Shown piece by piece: positions 16,911-24,569 of a stretch of DNA of 64,000 nt; the first letter of the stretch is position 1, and the number at the start of each line of letters is the position of its first letter. Source of the DNA: AP-15 sp963814865 (GTDB lineage Bacteria; Pseudomonadota; Alphaproteobacteria; ATCC43930; CGMCC-115725); the NCBI GenBank assembly GCA_963814865.1, contig CAWFEN010000016.1:1-64000 (forward strand), written 5' to 3'. The notes below the pieces were generated by a model. It did no database searches. It was given only the letters and a program-made list of their open reading frames with translations, and was not told the origin of the DNA. The position numbers and the translations under genes are program-made.

Positions 16911-17795
16911 TTACTGCCCCATCGAAGGGCGAAACAGCAAGGTGCCGCCGGCCGCTGCGGGGAGCGGCACAACGACGCCCTCTGCTGTCACCCGATAGGC
17001 GAGGCCGGCGGTGTCGAGATGCCGGCGCAGCCGGTCCGGGCCCAAGATCTCGATTTCGCAGGCTGCAAGATAAGGCAGCTTCGGTCCGGCGACGATCCCG
17101 AACTCGTCATCGAGAAACTCCGGCGTCGCGATGTGCAGCGACCCGCGGTCGAGCGCAATCGTCGTGACCTCGCCCTCGCGCCGGGCCGGGCGGCCGGTAA
17201 AACGCGCGAAGCGCTCGGCCGGCTCGGCGGGATCGTCCGCGGCGACCCACAAAGCGGCGAGGGCGAGGGCGCCGTTCGGGTGGTCCATATAGGGCTCCGG
17301 CCAGACCAGCCGCTCGGTATGGTGGGTCAGAAACTGCATGCGGCCTTCCGGCATCGTACCGGGAGCGATGCGGGCGATCGTGAACCGCGCCTCATCGCCG
17401 ACATTTCCGGTCGCGGCCGGGCGGCGCATGTCGACCAGCGGCAATACCGGAAACCCGGCTGCCGCCAGTCGCCGGTGCTCGCACGCAGTATCGGCGCTGC
17501 TGAAGGCGGCGAGATGAAGCCCGACATGACGGGTGAGGCGCTCGTTCAGCTGCCGTGCGAGCGGCGTGTCGGAGATTGCGGCGAGGAGCTCGACATAACC
17601 GCGCCGGAACATCGCGCAGCAATTGCCGGTGCCGGAGGGGACCAGATCGCCGTCGATCCGGTTGGTCTGGACGGCAAACGGGGTCAGGCGGAAGCCGCAG
17701 CGCTGCAAAGCCGCCGCGGCGGGGTCCATCGCCGCCACGAAATGCGCCACATGGTCGAGAAAAACCGCGCCTGGTTCGGGCAATTGTCCCGGCAT
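16911..17795 (-). CDS. VOC-superfamily protein with glyoxalase-like domain
   Basis: Protein of 294 residues. Residues 10-175 follow the glyoxalase-like pattern (FLDHVAHFVAAMDPAAAALQ, RCGFRLTPF, GTGNCCAMFRRGYVELLAAI, HVGLHLAAFSSADT). His13 and the Glu of YVELL are likely metal or substrate positions. A second unit follows (HTERLVWPEPYMDHPNGALA). Cytosolic, reaction unknown. ATG 17795 follows CGGAGAG. It is transcribed divergently from the cyclase gene at 17992. Confidence 0.75.
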   Translation of the reverse strand: MPGQLPEPGAVFLDHVAHFVAAMDPAAAALQRCGFRLTPFAVQTNRIDGDLVPSGTGNCCAMFRRGYVELLAAISDTPLARQLNERLTRHVGLHLAAFSSADTACEHRRLAAAGFPVLPLVDMRRPAATGNVGDEARFTIARIAPGTMPEGRMQFLTHHTERLVWPEPYMDHPNGALALAALWVAADDPAEPAERFARFTGRPARREGEVTTIALDRGSLHIATPEFLDDEFGIVAGPKLPYLAACEIEILGPDRLRRHLDTAGLAYRVTAEGVVVPLPAAAGGTLLFRPSMGQ

Positions 17796-17991
17796 CCGTG
17801 CTCTCCGTTCGGCTGCACCTGCGCCGGGATCAAGAACGCGGTGCGGTGATTTGCCAAGCGAAGATTGCGGTCCGCGTGCGCACCCCTTGTCGTCTACCGC
17901 CGATTTCCCAAATGGAACGGGCGTTGCACGGGGCGGACAACCGCCTCGCGCAGCCGCAATTCGCCCTCCGCTCCGCTGCGGCAGCTTGCTC

Positions 17992-19119
17992 ATGGCGCTG
18001 GTGTTTGCCCGGGTTTCCATTTCGACGCGCAGGAAGCTCTCGTCGATCCTGCTGGCGGTTGCGATTTTCGCCGTGCTCGCGGGATTGGCGAGCCTCGCCC
18101 AGGGCCATGCGCTGGCTTTCGGCGTGCTGAACGCAATTTTTGTCGGCACCGGGGTCGGCCTGTTCGAACAGTTCTACGTGCAAAGCCTGCGCGGGCGCTG
18201 GATCCGCAGCATCCATCCGCTTCTGTCGATCTGCATTTACACGATCGTGGTGGCGATCCTGTTCGTCCTGGCCGACAACGTCGCGCATCTGCTGCTGTAC
18301 CCCCTGTACCCGTCGCCGGTTCCTTATGGCAGGCTGCCGCTGATTCTTCCGGTCATCGTGGCGTTTTCGGTGATCGGCATCGTGGTCATGCGCGCCGTGC
18401 ATTTCATCGGCATCGAGACTCTGTTCCATCTGATGATCGGCACCTATCACCGCCCGGTGCTCGAGCAAAAGGTCCTGGTCTTCGTCGACATCAATAATTC
18501 GACCGGGCTGGCCGAACGCCTCGGCGCACTGCAGATCAAATCGCTGGTCGGCAAATTCCTGTTCGATATTTCAAAGCCGATCACCGATTACGGCGGCGAG
18601 ATCTATCTTTACAAGGGGGACGGCTTGATAGCGATGTGGAATTGGCAGGAGGCGGTGCGCGACGACAAGATACTGCGGGCGATCGATGCCGTATTTGCCT
18701 CGGTCGGCAGAGAGCAGGGGCGGTATCGGGCGCAATTCGGCGTGGTGCCGACGTTTCGCATCGGCGTCCATGGCGGCGATGTCGTGGTCAGCGAGCAGGG
18801 CGACACCAAGCGATCGATCGGAATCTACGGCAGCACGATCAACATCGCCTCGCGAATGGAGGAAGCGGCGAAAGCCCATGGCGTTCCCTGCGCGATATCG
18901 GGGGATGTGGCGCAGGCGTTGACCAATTCGACCGGGCGCCTTCGTCCGATCGGCTTCGACAAGGTGCAGGGCATCTCCGCCGAAATCCCGATCTTCGAAT
19001 ATCGAGACGACGGCGAAACAGCCCCGGAAGCGGTCAGGAGGAGATGGAGAGCCGGTCTGGGCGGGGCCGGACGAGGCGTGGCCGCCCGGTTCAAGGCGCC
19101 CTCCCGAAGGTCGAGCTGA
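17992..19119 (+). CDS. Membrane-anchored class III adenylate/guanylate cyclase
   Basis: Protein of 375 residues. About four hydrophobic helices occupy residues 15-150 (SSILLAVAIFAVLAGLASLA, AFGVLNAIFVGTGVGLFEQF, HPLLSICIYTIVVAILFVLA, PLILPVIVAFSVIGIVVMRA). A cytoplasmic class III cyclase domain follows: metal-binding Asp166 in LVFVDINNSTG and Asp210 in YLYKGDGLIAMW, then RIGVHGGDVVVSE and YGSTINIASRMEEAAKAHG, whose Asn and Arg stabilise the transition state. All catalytic positions look kept, so it should make cAMP or cGMP. ATG 17992 was chosen for the hydrophobic start; the ribosome site is weak. The C-terminus is basic. The membrane part presumably senses a signal I cannot identify. Confidence 0.88.
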   Translation: MALVFARVSISTRRKLSSILLAVAIFAVLAGLASLAQGHALAFGVLNAIFVGTGVGLFEQFYVQSLRGRWIRSIHPLLSICIYTIVVAILFVLADNVAHLLLYPLYPSPVPYGRLPLILPVIVAFSVIGIVVMRAVHFIGIETLFHLMIGTYHRPVLEQKVLVFVDINNSTGLAERLGALQIKSLVGKFLFDISKPITDYGGEIYLYKGDGLIAMWNWQEAVRDDKILRAIDAVFASVGREQGRYRAQFGVVPTFRIGVHGGDVVVSEQGDTKRSIGIYGSTINIASRMEEAAKAHGVPCAISGDVAQALTNSTGRLRPIGFDKVQGISAEIPIFEYRDDGETAPEAVRRRWRAGLGGAGRGVAARFKAPSRRSS

Positions 19120-19176
19120 TCCGCATATCGCCGGCCGAAACCAGTCGCCGGCCGAAACCAATCGACGCCCGATTGT

Positions 19177-19446
19177 TTATCGCGCGCCGGGAGGACCCGC
19201 CTGCGCCGCCGGCATCGGCTGTGCCGGACAGTCCGGACGAGGTTGCGTTCCACGGCGCTCCGGCGGCACGCGGCAATTGTTGACCCGCTGATCATCCGAT
19301 GCCTTGTCGGACAGGCGCTCCTTCAGAGTCTTCAATTCCTGCGCTTCCTGCGCCGCCGCGATTTTCGGCGGTTGCGCGAAACCCGTCGCCACGGCCAGCG
19401 AAAGGATGGCGGCGCAGCGGAAGAACAGGGTCCTTCGCACCCTCAA
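19177..19446 (-). CDS. Small exported protein of unknown function
   Basis: Protein of 89 residues. Basic start RVRR, hydrophobic core LFFRCAAILSLAVATGFA and a likely signal-peptidase site after KIAAAQ give a periplasmic or secreted product of about 55-60 residues, rich in charged residues then proline, with two cysteines (NNCRVPP, PDCPAQP) that could pair. The TTG at 19446 overlaps the alkB stop (TTGA); GTG 19440 is the alternative. Probably translated by coupling with alkB. I do not recognise a family. Confidence 0.55.
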   Translation of the reverse strand: MRVRRTLFFRCAAILSLAVATGFAQPPKIAAAQEAQELKTLKERLSDKASDDQRVNNCRVPPERRGTQPRPDCPAQPMPAAQAGPPGAR

Positions 19447-20144
19447 AGCGCCTTGCGAAAAGTCAGATTGATCCGGTGACGGCCGGTCAACGGATGCTCT
19501 CCCTCGGCGAGCGTCGCAACGCCGTGATAGAAGAGGCGGGAAGGGCCGCCCCAGACGGCGACATCGCCGCTCTCAAGCCGGATGCGCCGCGGCCGGTCGC
19601 TGCGGCGGTCGCCGCCGAACAGGAATATGGCGGGCAATCCAAGCGAGACCGAAACGATCGGAGCCGTGAAGTCGCGCTCATCCTCGTCGCGGTGCAATGA
19701 CAGCCGCGCGCCCGGTTCATAGCGGTTGATCAGGCAGCAATCGGGCGAAAATCCGGCAAACCCGGCGGTTCCGGCCGCGTGCACCGCCAGCGATCGAAAC
19801 AAGGCCGGCAGCGGCGGCCACGGCCGGCCGGTGATCGGGTCGGCCGGCAGGTAACGATAGCCGCTGCGATCGGCGACCCAGCCGACCACGCCGCAATTGG
19901 TCATCGCCGCCGACATGCGCCAGCCGCCCGGCGTCACCATGTGGCGGAACGGGGCGGCGGCGGCAATCGCCGCCGCCGCCGCGGCCAGCCCCGCCGCTTC
20001 ACGCCGGGCGAACCCGCGCAGCAGCATCGCGCCCTCGCCGAGACGCTCGGGCTGCTCGGCCGCAAGGCCGTCGAGGAGATCGCCGCCAGCCGCCCTCAGA
20101 TCGCTCGCTGACAGATCGCTCGCTGCCAGATCGTCCGCCGGCAA
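19443..20144 (-). CDS. alkB: AlkB-family 2-oxoglutarate/Fe(II) DNA-repair dioxygenase
   Basis: Protein of 233 residues that removes alkyl groups from 1-methyladenine and 3-methylcytosine by oxidation. Iron ligands are His151 and Asp153 in LHRDEDE and His207 in FYHGVA; RHRINLTFRK near the end holds the arginines that bind 2-oxoglutarate. Substrate strand CLINRYEPGARLSLHRDEDE and core VSVSLGLPAIFLFGG are typical, as is SGDVAVWGGPSRLFYHGV. The N-terminal 30 residues carry a short alanine/aspartate repeat. Start TTG 20144 directly abuts the stop of the upstream BNR gene; no better start is visible. The small exported protein follows with a 4-base overlap. Confidence 0.9.
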   Translation of the reverse strand: MPADDLAASDLSASDLRAAGGDLLDGLAAEQPERLGEGAMLLRGFARREAAGLAAAAAAIAAAAPFRHMVTPGGWRMSAAMTNCGVVGWVADRSGYRYLPADPITGRPWPPLPALFRSLAVHAAGTAGFAGFSPDCCLINRYEPGARLSLHRDEDERDFTAPIVSVSLGLPAIFLFGGDRRSDRPRRIRLESGDVAVWGGPSRLFYHGVATLAEGEHPLTGRHRINLTFRKAL

Positions 20145-21191
20145 TTACCCGCAGGCGATCGCGTAGACGTCGCGCACACCCTCGGGCAGCCGATGCTCGT
20201 GCCAGCTGCGGCCGCCATCCTGGGTGCCGAAGACCTGGCCGAAGCGCGACACGCCGTAGACCTGGTTCGGATCGTGCGGGTGCACCGCCACGCCCATCAT
20301 CGTGGCCTCGGCCTTGATCCCGTGGTCGAACCGCTTCCAGGTCTGGCCGACATCGTCGCTCCTATAGATCGCGCCGTCGGTGCTGCGCGCCGCCGGGCTC
20401 AGGCAGGCGTACATGATCTTCGGATCCTGCGGCGAGACCCGGATGTCGCGGCCATAGGTCAGCGGCGAGAACCGGCTGATCTCCATGTCCTGCCAGGTCT
20501 GGCCGCGATCGCCGCTGCGGAACAGGCCCATGCGGTTGGCCAGGAACACGGTGCCGGGAGCGGCGGCGCTGCAGGCCAGCGCATGGCCGTCGAGCATGCC
20601 CTCGATCTCGGTCTGGCTGCCGATCCGGCTGCGGTATTTCGGCTGCTCGCAGAAGCGGATCAGATCGGCGGTGCAATCCTCCCAGCTCTCGCCGCCGTTA
20701 TGGCTGCGCATCGTCCCGTTGGCTTCGAGCGTCGCATAGACGTCGTCGGGCGCGTTCGGATCGACATCGAGCCGCATGACCCGGCAGGCGAAGGCCATGA
20801 TGACCCGGTCGGGCAGGCCCGGATCAGCCGTCTTGCGCCAGGTGTCGCCGCCGTCGTCGCTGCGGTAGACCGCGGGCGGCGTAGCGCCGGCATAGACGAT
20901 GCGCGGGTTCTTCGGGTGGATGCAGACCGACCAGATGTCGGCGTCCTCGGGCAGGTTGAGCCGTTCCCAGCGGGCGCCGCGGTTGGTGCTGCGATAGCTG
21001 CCCTTGGTGGTCCCGATATAGACGACATCGGGGTTTTCCGGATGGACCGTGATCGCATGGACCTCGGTTCCTTCCGGCAGGCCGCCGGTGAGATGCTCCC
21101 ACCCTAAATCCCCGGCGGCCTGGCGGAAAACGCCGCCCAGGGTTCCGCCCATCGACCGCGCCGCACCGGCGTAAACATGAGTAGCCGCCAT
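20145..21191 (-). CDS. BNR/sortilin-type beta-propeller protein
   Basis: Protein of 348 residues built of repeated Asp-box segments: YRSTNRGARWERL, YRSDDGGDTWRKT, MRSHNGGESWEDC, FRSGDRGQTWQDM, YRSDDVGQTWKRF and GTQDGGRSWHEHR. Each lies in a repeat of about 50 residues with VVYIGTTKG-like strands. This makes a six- or seven-bladed propeller of the WD40/YVTN/BNR class. No signal peptide is visible at ATG 21191, which follows GAGGGAGGA. The family is often annotated as glycosyl hydrolase or exo-alpha-sialidase, but no catalytic residues can be assigned. alkB starts directly at its stop, so the two are probably cotranscribed. Confidence 0.85.
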   Translation of the reverse strand: MAATHVYAGAARSMGGTLGGVFRQAAGDLGWEHLTGGLPEGTEVHAITVHPENPDVVYIGTTKGSYRSTNRGARWERLNLPEDADIWSVCIHPKNPRIVYAGATPPAVYRSDDGGDTWRKTADPGLPDRVIMAFACRVMRLDVDPNAPDDVYATLEANGTMRSHNGGESWEDCTADLIRFCEQPKYRSRIGSQTEIEGMLDGHALACSAAAPGTVFLANRMGLFRSGDRGQTWQDMEISRFSPLTYGRDIRVSPQDPKIMYACLSPAARSTDGAIYRSDDVGQTWKRFDHGIKAEATMMGVAVHPHDPNQVYGVSRFGQVFGTQDGGRSWHEHRLPEGVRDVYAIACG

Positions 21192-21312
21192 CAAATCCTC
21201 CCTCGGCTGGATTGCGGGCGCGATCATACGCTTGTATTGGGACGCGTCACAAAGCTTTAGCGTCGGCGGCCGACGCGGCGGCCATAGCGGATCAAAAGAT
21301 CGAGGGTGAGGG

Positions 21313-22314
21313 ATGAACAGCACGATGGTTACGCAGCGGCGCAGGCTCGGCAGGGCGGGACCTGAAATCTCGGCAATCGGGCTCGGCTGCATGTCGCTGT
21401 CGGGGGTCTACGGCACCAGCGACGACGCGGCGGGGATCGCGCTGATCCAGCGCGCGGTCGATCTCGGCGTCGATCATTTCGACAGCTCGGACATGTATGG
21501 CTGGGGCCAGAACGAGGAATTGCTCGGGCGGGCGCTGAAGGGCCGGCGCGACCGGATCGTGATCGCGACCAAGTTCGGCCAGACCCGCCGGCCGGGCGGC
21601 GCCAACGGCGTCGACGGCAGCCCGGCCTATATCGCCCAGGCCTGCGAGGCGAGCTTGAAGCGGCTCGGCGTCGAGGCCATCGATCTCTATTACCAGCATC
21701 GCGTCGACCCGGCGGTGCCGGTCGAGGAGACGGTCGGGGCGATGGCCCGGCTCGTCGAGCAGGGCAAGGTGCGCCATCTCGGGCTGTGCGAGGCGCGGCC
21801 GGAGCGCATCCGCCGTGCCCATGCGACCCATCCGCTCGCCGCGGTGCAGAGCGAATTCTCCCTGCTCTACCGCGAGGAGGCGACGGAGACGCGCGAGCTG
21901 ACCCGCGACCTCGGCATCGCCTTCTTCGCCTATGCCCCGCTCGGCCGCAGCCTGCTCGCCGGCGTCATCCCGGATTTCGCCAACCTCGCCGAGGGCGACA
22001 CCCGCGGCCGTCACCCGCGCTTCATGGGCGAGAATTTCGCCAGGAACCGCGCCCTCGTCGAGCGCATCGAGGCGATTGCCAAGGAGAAGGGCTGCACCGC
22101 GGCACAGCTGGTGCTGGCCTGGCTGCTGGAGCAGGGACCGGACGTGATCCCGATCCCCGGCACCAAGCACATCGCTCGCCTCGAGGAGAATCTGGGCGCG
22201 CTGAACGTCCGCCTGACCCCGGCCGACAGCGCCCGCATCTCGGCCGCGATCCCGGTCGGCGCCGCCGCCGGCACCCGCTACCCCGAAGGCGGCATGCGCG
22301 GAGTTTATATCTGA
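21313..22314 (+). CDS. Aldo/keto reductase
   Basis: NADPH-dependent carbonyl reductase of 333 residues, AKR barrel. The catalytic tetrad is Asp57, Tyr62 (DSSDMYGWG), Lys87 (IATKFG) and His129 (YYQHRVDP). It starts RRRLGRAGPEISAIGLGCMS, typical of AKR11/13-like enzymes; VIPIPGTKHIARLEENLGAL near the end is the NADPH-binding loop. GAGGG sits 6 bases before ATG 21313; ATG 21325 is possible. It is divergent from the BNR gene and followed by the methyltransferase pseudogene 49 bases later. Substrate unknown. Confidence 0.92.
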   Translation: MNSTMVTQRRRLGRAGPEISAIGLGCMSLSGVYGTSDDAAGIALIQRAVDLGVDHFDSSDMYGWGQNEELLGRALKGRRDRIVIATKFGQTRRPGGANGVDGSPAYIAQACEASLKRLGVEAIDLYYQHRVDPAVPVEETVGAMARLVEQGKVRHLGLCEARPERIRRAHATHPLAAVQSEFSLLYREEATETRELTRDLGIAFFAYAPLGRSLLAGVIPDFANLAEGDTRGRHPRFMGENFARNRALVERIEAIAKEKGCTAAQLVLAWLLEQGPDVIPIPGTKHIARLEENLGALNVRLTPADSARISAAIPVGAAAGTRYPEGGMRGVYI

Positions 22315-22363
22315 GGCCGGGCGAGCCGCGCCGGCATCCGCTGTTGTCAAGCAGAGAACCCAG

Positions 22364-23156
22364 GTGGCAGCGAATCGGGCGCCGCGTGTAGACTACGATG
22401 CTGTTGCTGCCGGATACGATTCGCAGCCTTATCGGGCGAGGGCGGCCGATCCGGAGCTGGCGGCGTTCATCGGCCAGCGGGCACGTTCCGCTGCGCTGCG
22501 CCTCCTGGATATCGGCTGCGGCACCGGAAACCAGCTCGTCGCGAACCGTGGCGCGGCGCCTGATGCCAAGCTGGTCGGGGTCGATCGGTCATTGGGCATG
22601 CTGCGGCAGGCACGGCCGAAAGCGTCCGACATCGCCTGGGTGCAAGCCGATGCCGCGGCGCTCCCCTTTCCGGCCGCGAGTTTTGATTTCATCGGCTGCC
22701 AATTCGCCTTCCATCATTTCCGGGACAAGGCCGGCATGCTGCGTGCCGCCTTTCGGGTTCTTCGTCCCGGCGGTCGCTTCGTGCTCCGCAATGCCTGTCC
22801 GCACGAATCTGCGGATTGGCTCTATTATGAATACTTTCCCGAAGCCCTGGTCGCTCGATCTCCAGGATTTCTGGCCGCCGGACGCCGTCGCCGCGGTCAT
22901 GGAAGGGGCCGGTTTTGCGCCGGTGACGATCGACTACGAGCATTTGCATTTCGAGCAGAACCTGTCGGCCTGGCTGGAGATCGTGCGGCGCCGCGATACC
23001 TGCTCGCAGCTGCAGGCCATCTCCGATGCAGCCTACGCGGCGGGTGTGCGTCGCCTGGAGCGCGCCCTGGCAGGCGGCAGCGCGCCCTCGGTGCGCCCGG
23101 ATCATCTCTGTATGCTGACGATTCGCGGCGGCAAGCCGGGCGGCCGTGCGCCCTGA
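22364..23156 (+). pseudogene. Class I SAM-dependent methyltransferase, frameshifted
   Basis: GTG 22364 opens a class I methyltransferase. LLDIGCGTGNQLVANRG is the SAM-binding loop, VGVDRSLGMLRQARPK the acidic loop, WVQADAAALPFPAASFDFIG motif II and RVLRPGGRFVLRNACPHESA motif III. After WLYYEYFPEAL (about 22845) the frame goes wrong. The next frame continues SLDLQDFWPPDAVAAVMEGA, FAPVTIDYEHLHFEQNLSAW, and ends at 23156. One extra base between about 22835 and 22857 accounts for it. Repaired length would be about 263 residues, normal for UbiE-like enzymes. As it stands the product loses its C-terminal third. A sequencing indel is possible. Confidence 0.8.
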
Positions 23157-23226
23157 TTCCGCTGCGCGGCGCGGATGTATCGAAAGAAGCGCGGCAGACG
23201 CGCCGCGGCCGGGCTGCCGAATCGCG

Positions 23227-23604
23227 TCAATCCTGCCGCAGGATGCGCTCGATCTCGTCGGCGGCAACTCCGTAGAGTTGCGCGACCTGGGCCACCGTCA
23301 TGCCGTATGTCACCCAGGCTCGGATGCGGGCGAGCTGCGCCGCCGGGATTGCGGATTTGATCTGCGGCTCGGGGTTGGCCGGCGCCGCCGCCGCTTCGTG
23401 ACGTGCCGCTTCGTGACGCGCCGGCGCCGCCGGCGCGGTTTCCAGGACACGCGGCTTGCGGGCCGGCGGGTCGGAGCCGGACGCCGATGGCTCGGCGGCA
23501 CGCTGCTTCGGTGTGAACAGCGCTTCGGCCGCCTGGCGCGCTCTGGTGATCCGCTCCCGATTATCCGAATCGGGAGGATGCGTCCTTTGCCGTGGGGTAA
23601 ACAA
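23227..23604 (-). CDS. Conserved hypothetical protein with C-terminal helix-turn-helix-like segment
   Basis: Protein of 125 residues. The N-terminal part has RERITRARQAAEALFTPKQR, the middle is alanine/proline-rich and disordered, and the C-terminal part IPAAQLARIRAWVTYGMTVA followed by QVAQLYGVAADEIERILRQD looks like a recombinase-type helix-turn-helix. Proteins of this layout occur in Bradyrhizobium and relatives; I know no function. The start is a TTG at 23604 with no clear ribosome site, so the N-terminus is uncertain. FTPRQR and FTPKQR form a small internal repeat. Confidence 0.6.
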   Translation of the reverse strand: MFTPRQRTHPPDSDNRERITRARQAAEALFTPKQRAAEPSASGSDPPARKPRVLETAPAAPARHEAARHEAAAAPANPEPQIKSAIPAAQLARIRAWVTYGMTVAQVAQLYGVAADEIERILRQD

Positions 23605-23807
23605 GATCAGCTCCGGGACTGCCTGGTTGAGAGATGGGGACGAAAGCCGGGGATTTTGCCATCGGCGTGCTACTGCGCGGGCGATCGCCGATGTCCGGGC
23701 GCGCCTTTCCTCGGAATACCTGATTGGGCTCTCCAGTCTACAGCAAAATCACCAGAGGCAGGAACAATGCGCCAATTGGCGGAAACGGTATTGGAAGCGT
23801 CGCAATG
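23605..23807. other. Intergenic, nothing recognised
   Basis: About 200 bases between the hypothetical gene and the cobM stop. I see no gene, terminator hairpin with a T-run, or repeat. Confidence 0.4.
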
Positions 23808-24569
23808 TCATCCCCGACGCGGGCGCATCACGTGGTGGTGGTCGGCGGCGTAGAGGCGGCTTTCGGGGGCGGGGACGGCGGCGAGGGCAGGGCCGACCAG
23901 GATCAGCGCGGTGCGGGTGATCTGCGCCTGTTTGACCTGGCCGCGGATGGTGGCGAGGGTGGCGCGGATCAGGCGCTCGTCGGGCCAGCTGACGCGGTAG
24001 GCGGCGACGGCCGGGCAGGCGGCGCCGTAGCGGGGGATCAGGGCGCGCACCACGCGCGCCAGGTTGGCGATCGACAGATGGATGGCGAGCGTGGCGCCCG
24101 TGGCGGCGAGGCGGTCGAGCGCTTCGCCCTCGGGCATCGGCGAGGAACGCGTCGCGGTGCGCGTCAGGATCACGGTCTGGGCGATTTCCGGCAAGGTCAG
24201 CTCGCAGCCGAGCGCGGCGGCGGCGGCGGCGAAGGAGGGGACCCCCGGGGTCAAATCGTAGGGGATGCCGAGGGCGGTCAGGCGCCGCATCTGCTCGGCA
24301 ATGGCGCCATAGAGCGACGGGTCGCCGGAATGGAGGCGGGCGACCTCGTGCCCGGCATGATGTGCCTCCGCCATCTGGGCCAGGATTTCGTCGAGGGTCA
24401 GCGGGGCGGTGTCGATCAGGCGCGCGCCGGGCGGGGCGGCGGCGAGGATCTCGCGCGGCACCAGCGAGCCGGCATAGAGGCAGACCGGGCAGCGCTCGAT
24501 CAGCCGCAGCCCGCGCAGCGTGATCAGGTCGGGAGCGCCCGGACCGGCGCCGATGAAATGGACGGTCAC
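23808..24569 (-). CDS. cobM: Precorrin-4 C11-methyltransferase
   Basis: Tetrapyrrole methyltransferase of 253 residues acting in aerobic cobalamin synthesis, methylating C11 of precorrin-4. Visible motifs: TVHFIGAGPGAPDLITLRGL for the first strand and SAM loop, CLYAGSLVPREIL, ARLHSGDPSLYGAIAEQMRR, PYDLTPGVPSFAAAAAALG and RTALILVGPAL. GTG 24569 overlaps the stop of the cbiG-cobJ gene (GTGA), so the two are translationally coupled. The C-terminal ESRLYAADHHH resembles the usual YS--H end of CobM. No other cob gene is downstream; the rest of the pathway must lie elsewhere. Confidence 0.92.
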   Translation of the reverse strand: MTVHFIGAGPGAPDLITLRGLRLIERCPVCLYAGSLVPREILAAAPPGARLIDTAPLTLDEILAQMAEAHHAGHEVARLHSGDPSLYGAIAEQMRRLTALGIPYDLTPGVPSFAAAAAALGCELTLPEIAQTVILTRTATRSSPMPEGEALDRLAATGATLAIHLSIANLARVVRALIPRYGAACPAVAAYRVSWPDERLIRATLATIRGQVKQAQITRTALILVGPALAAVPAPESRLYAADHHHVMRPRRG

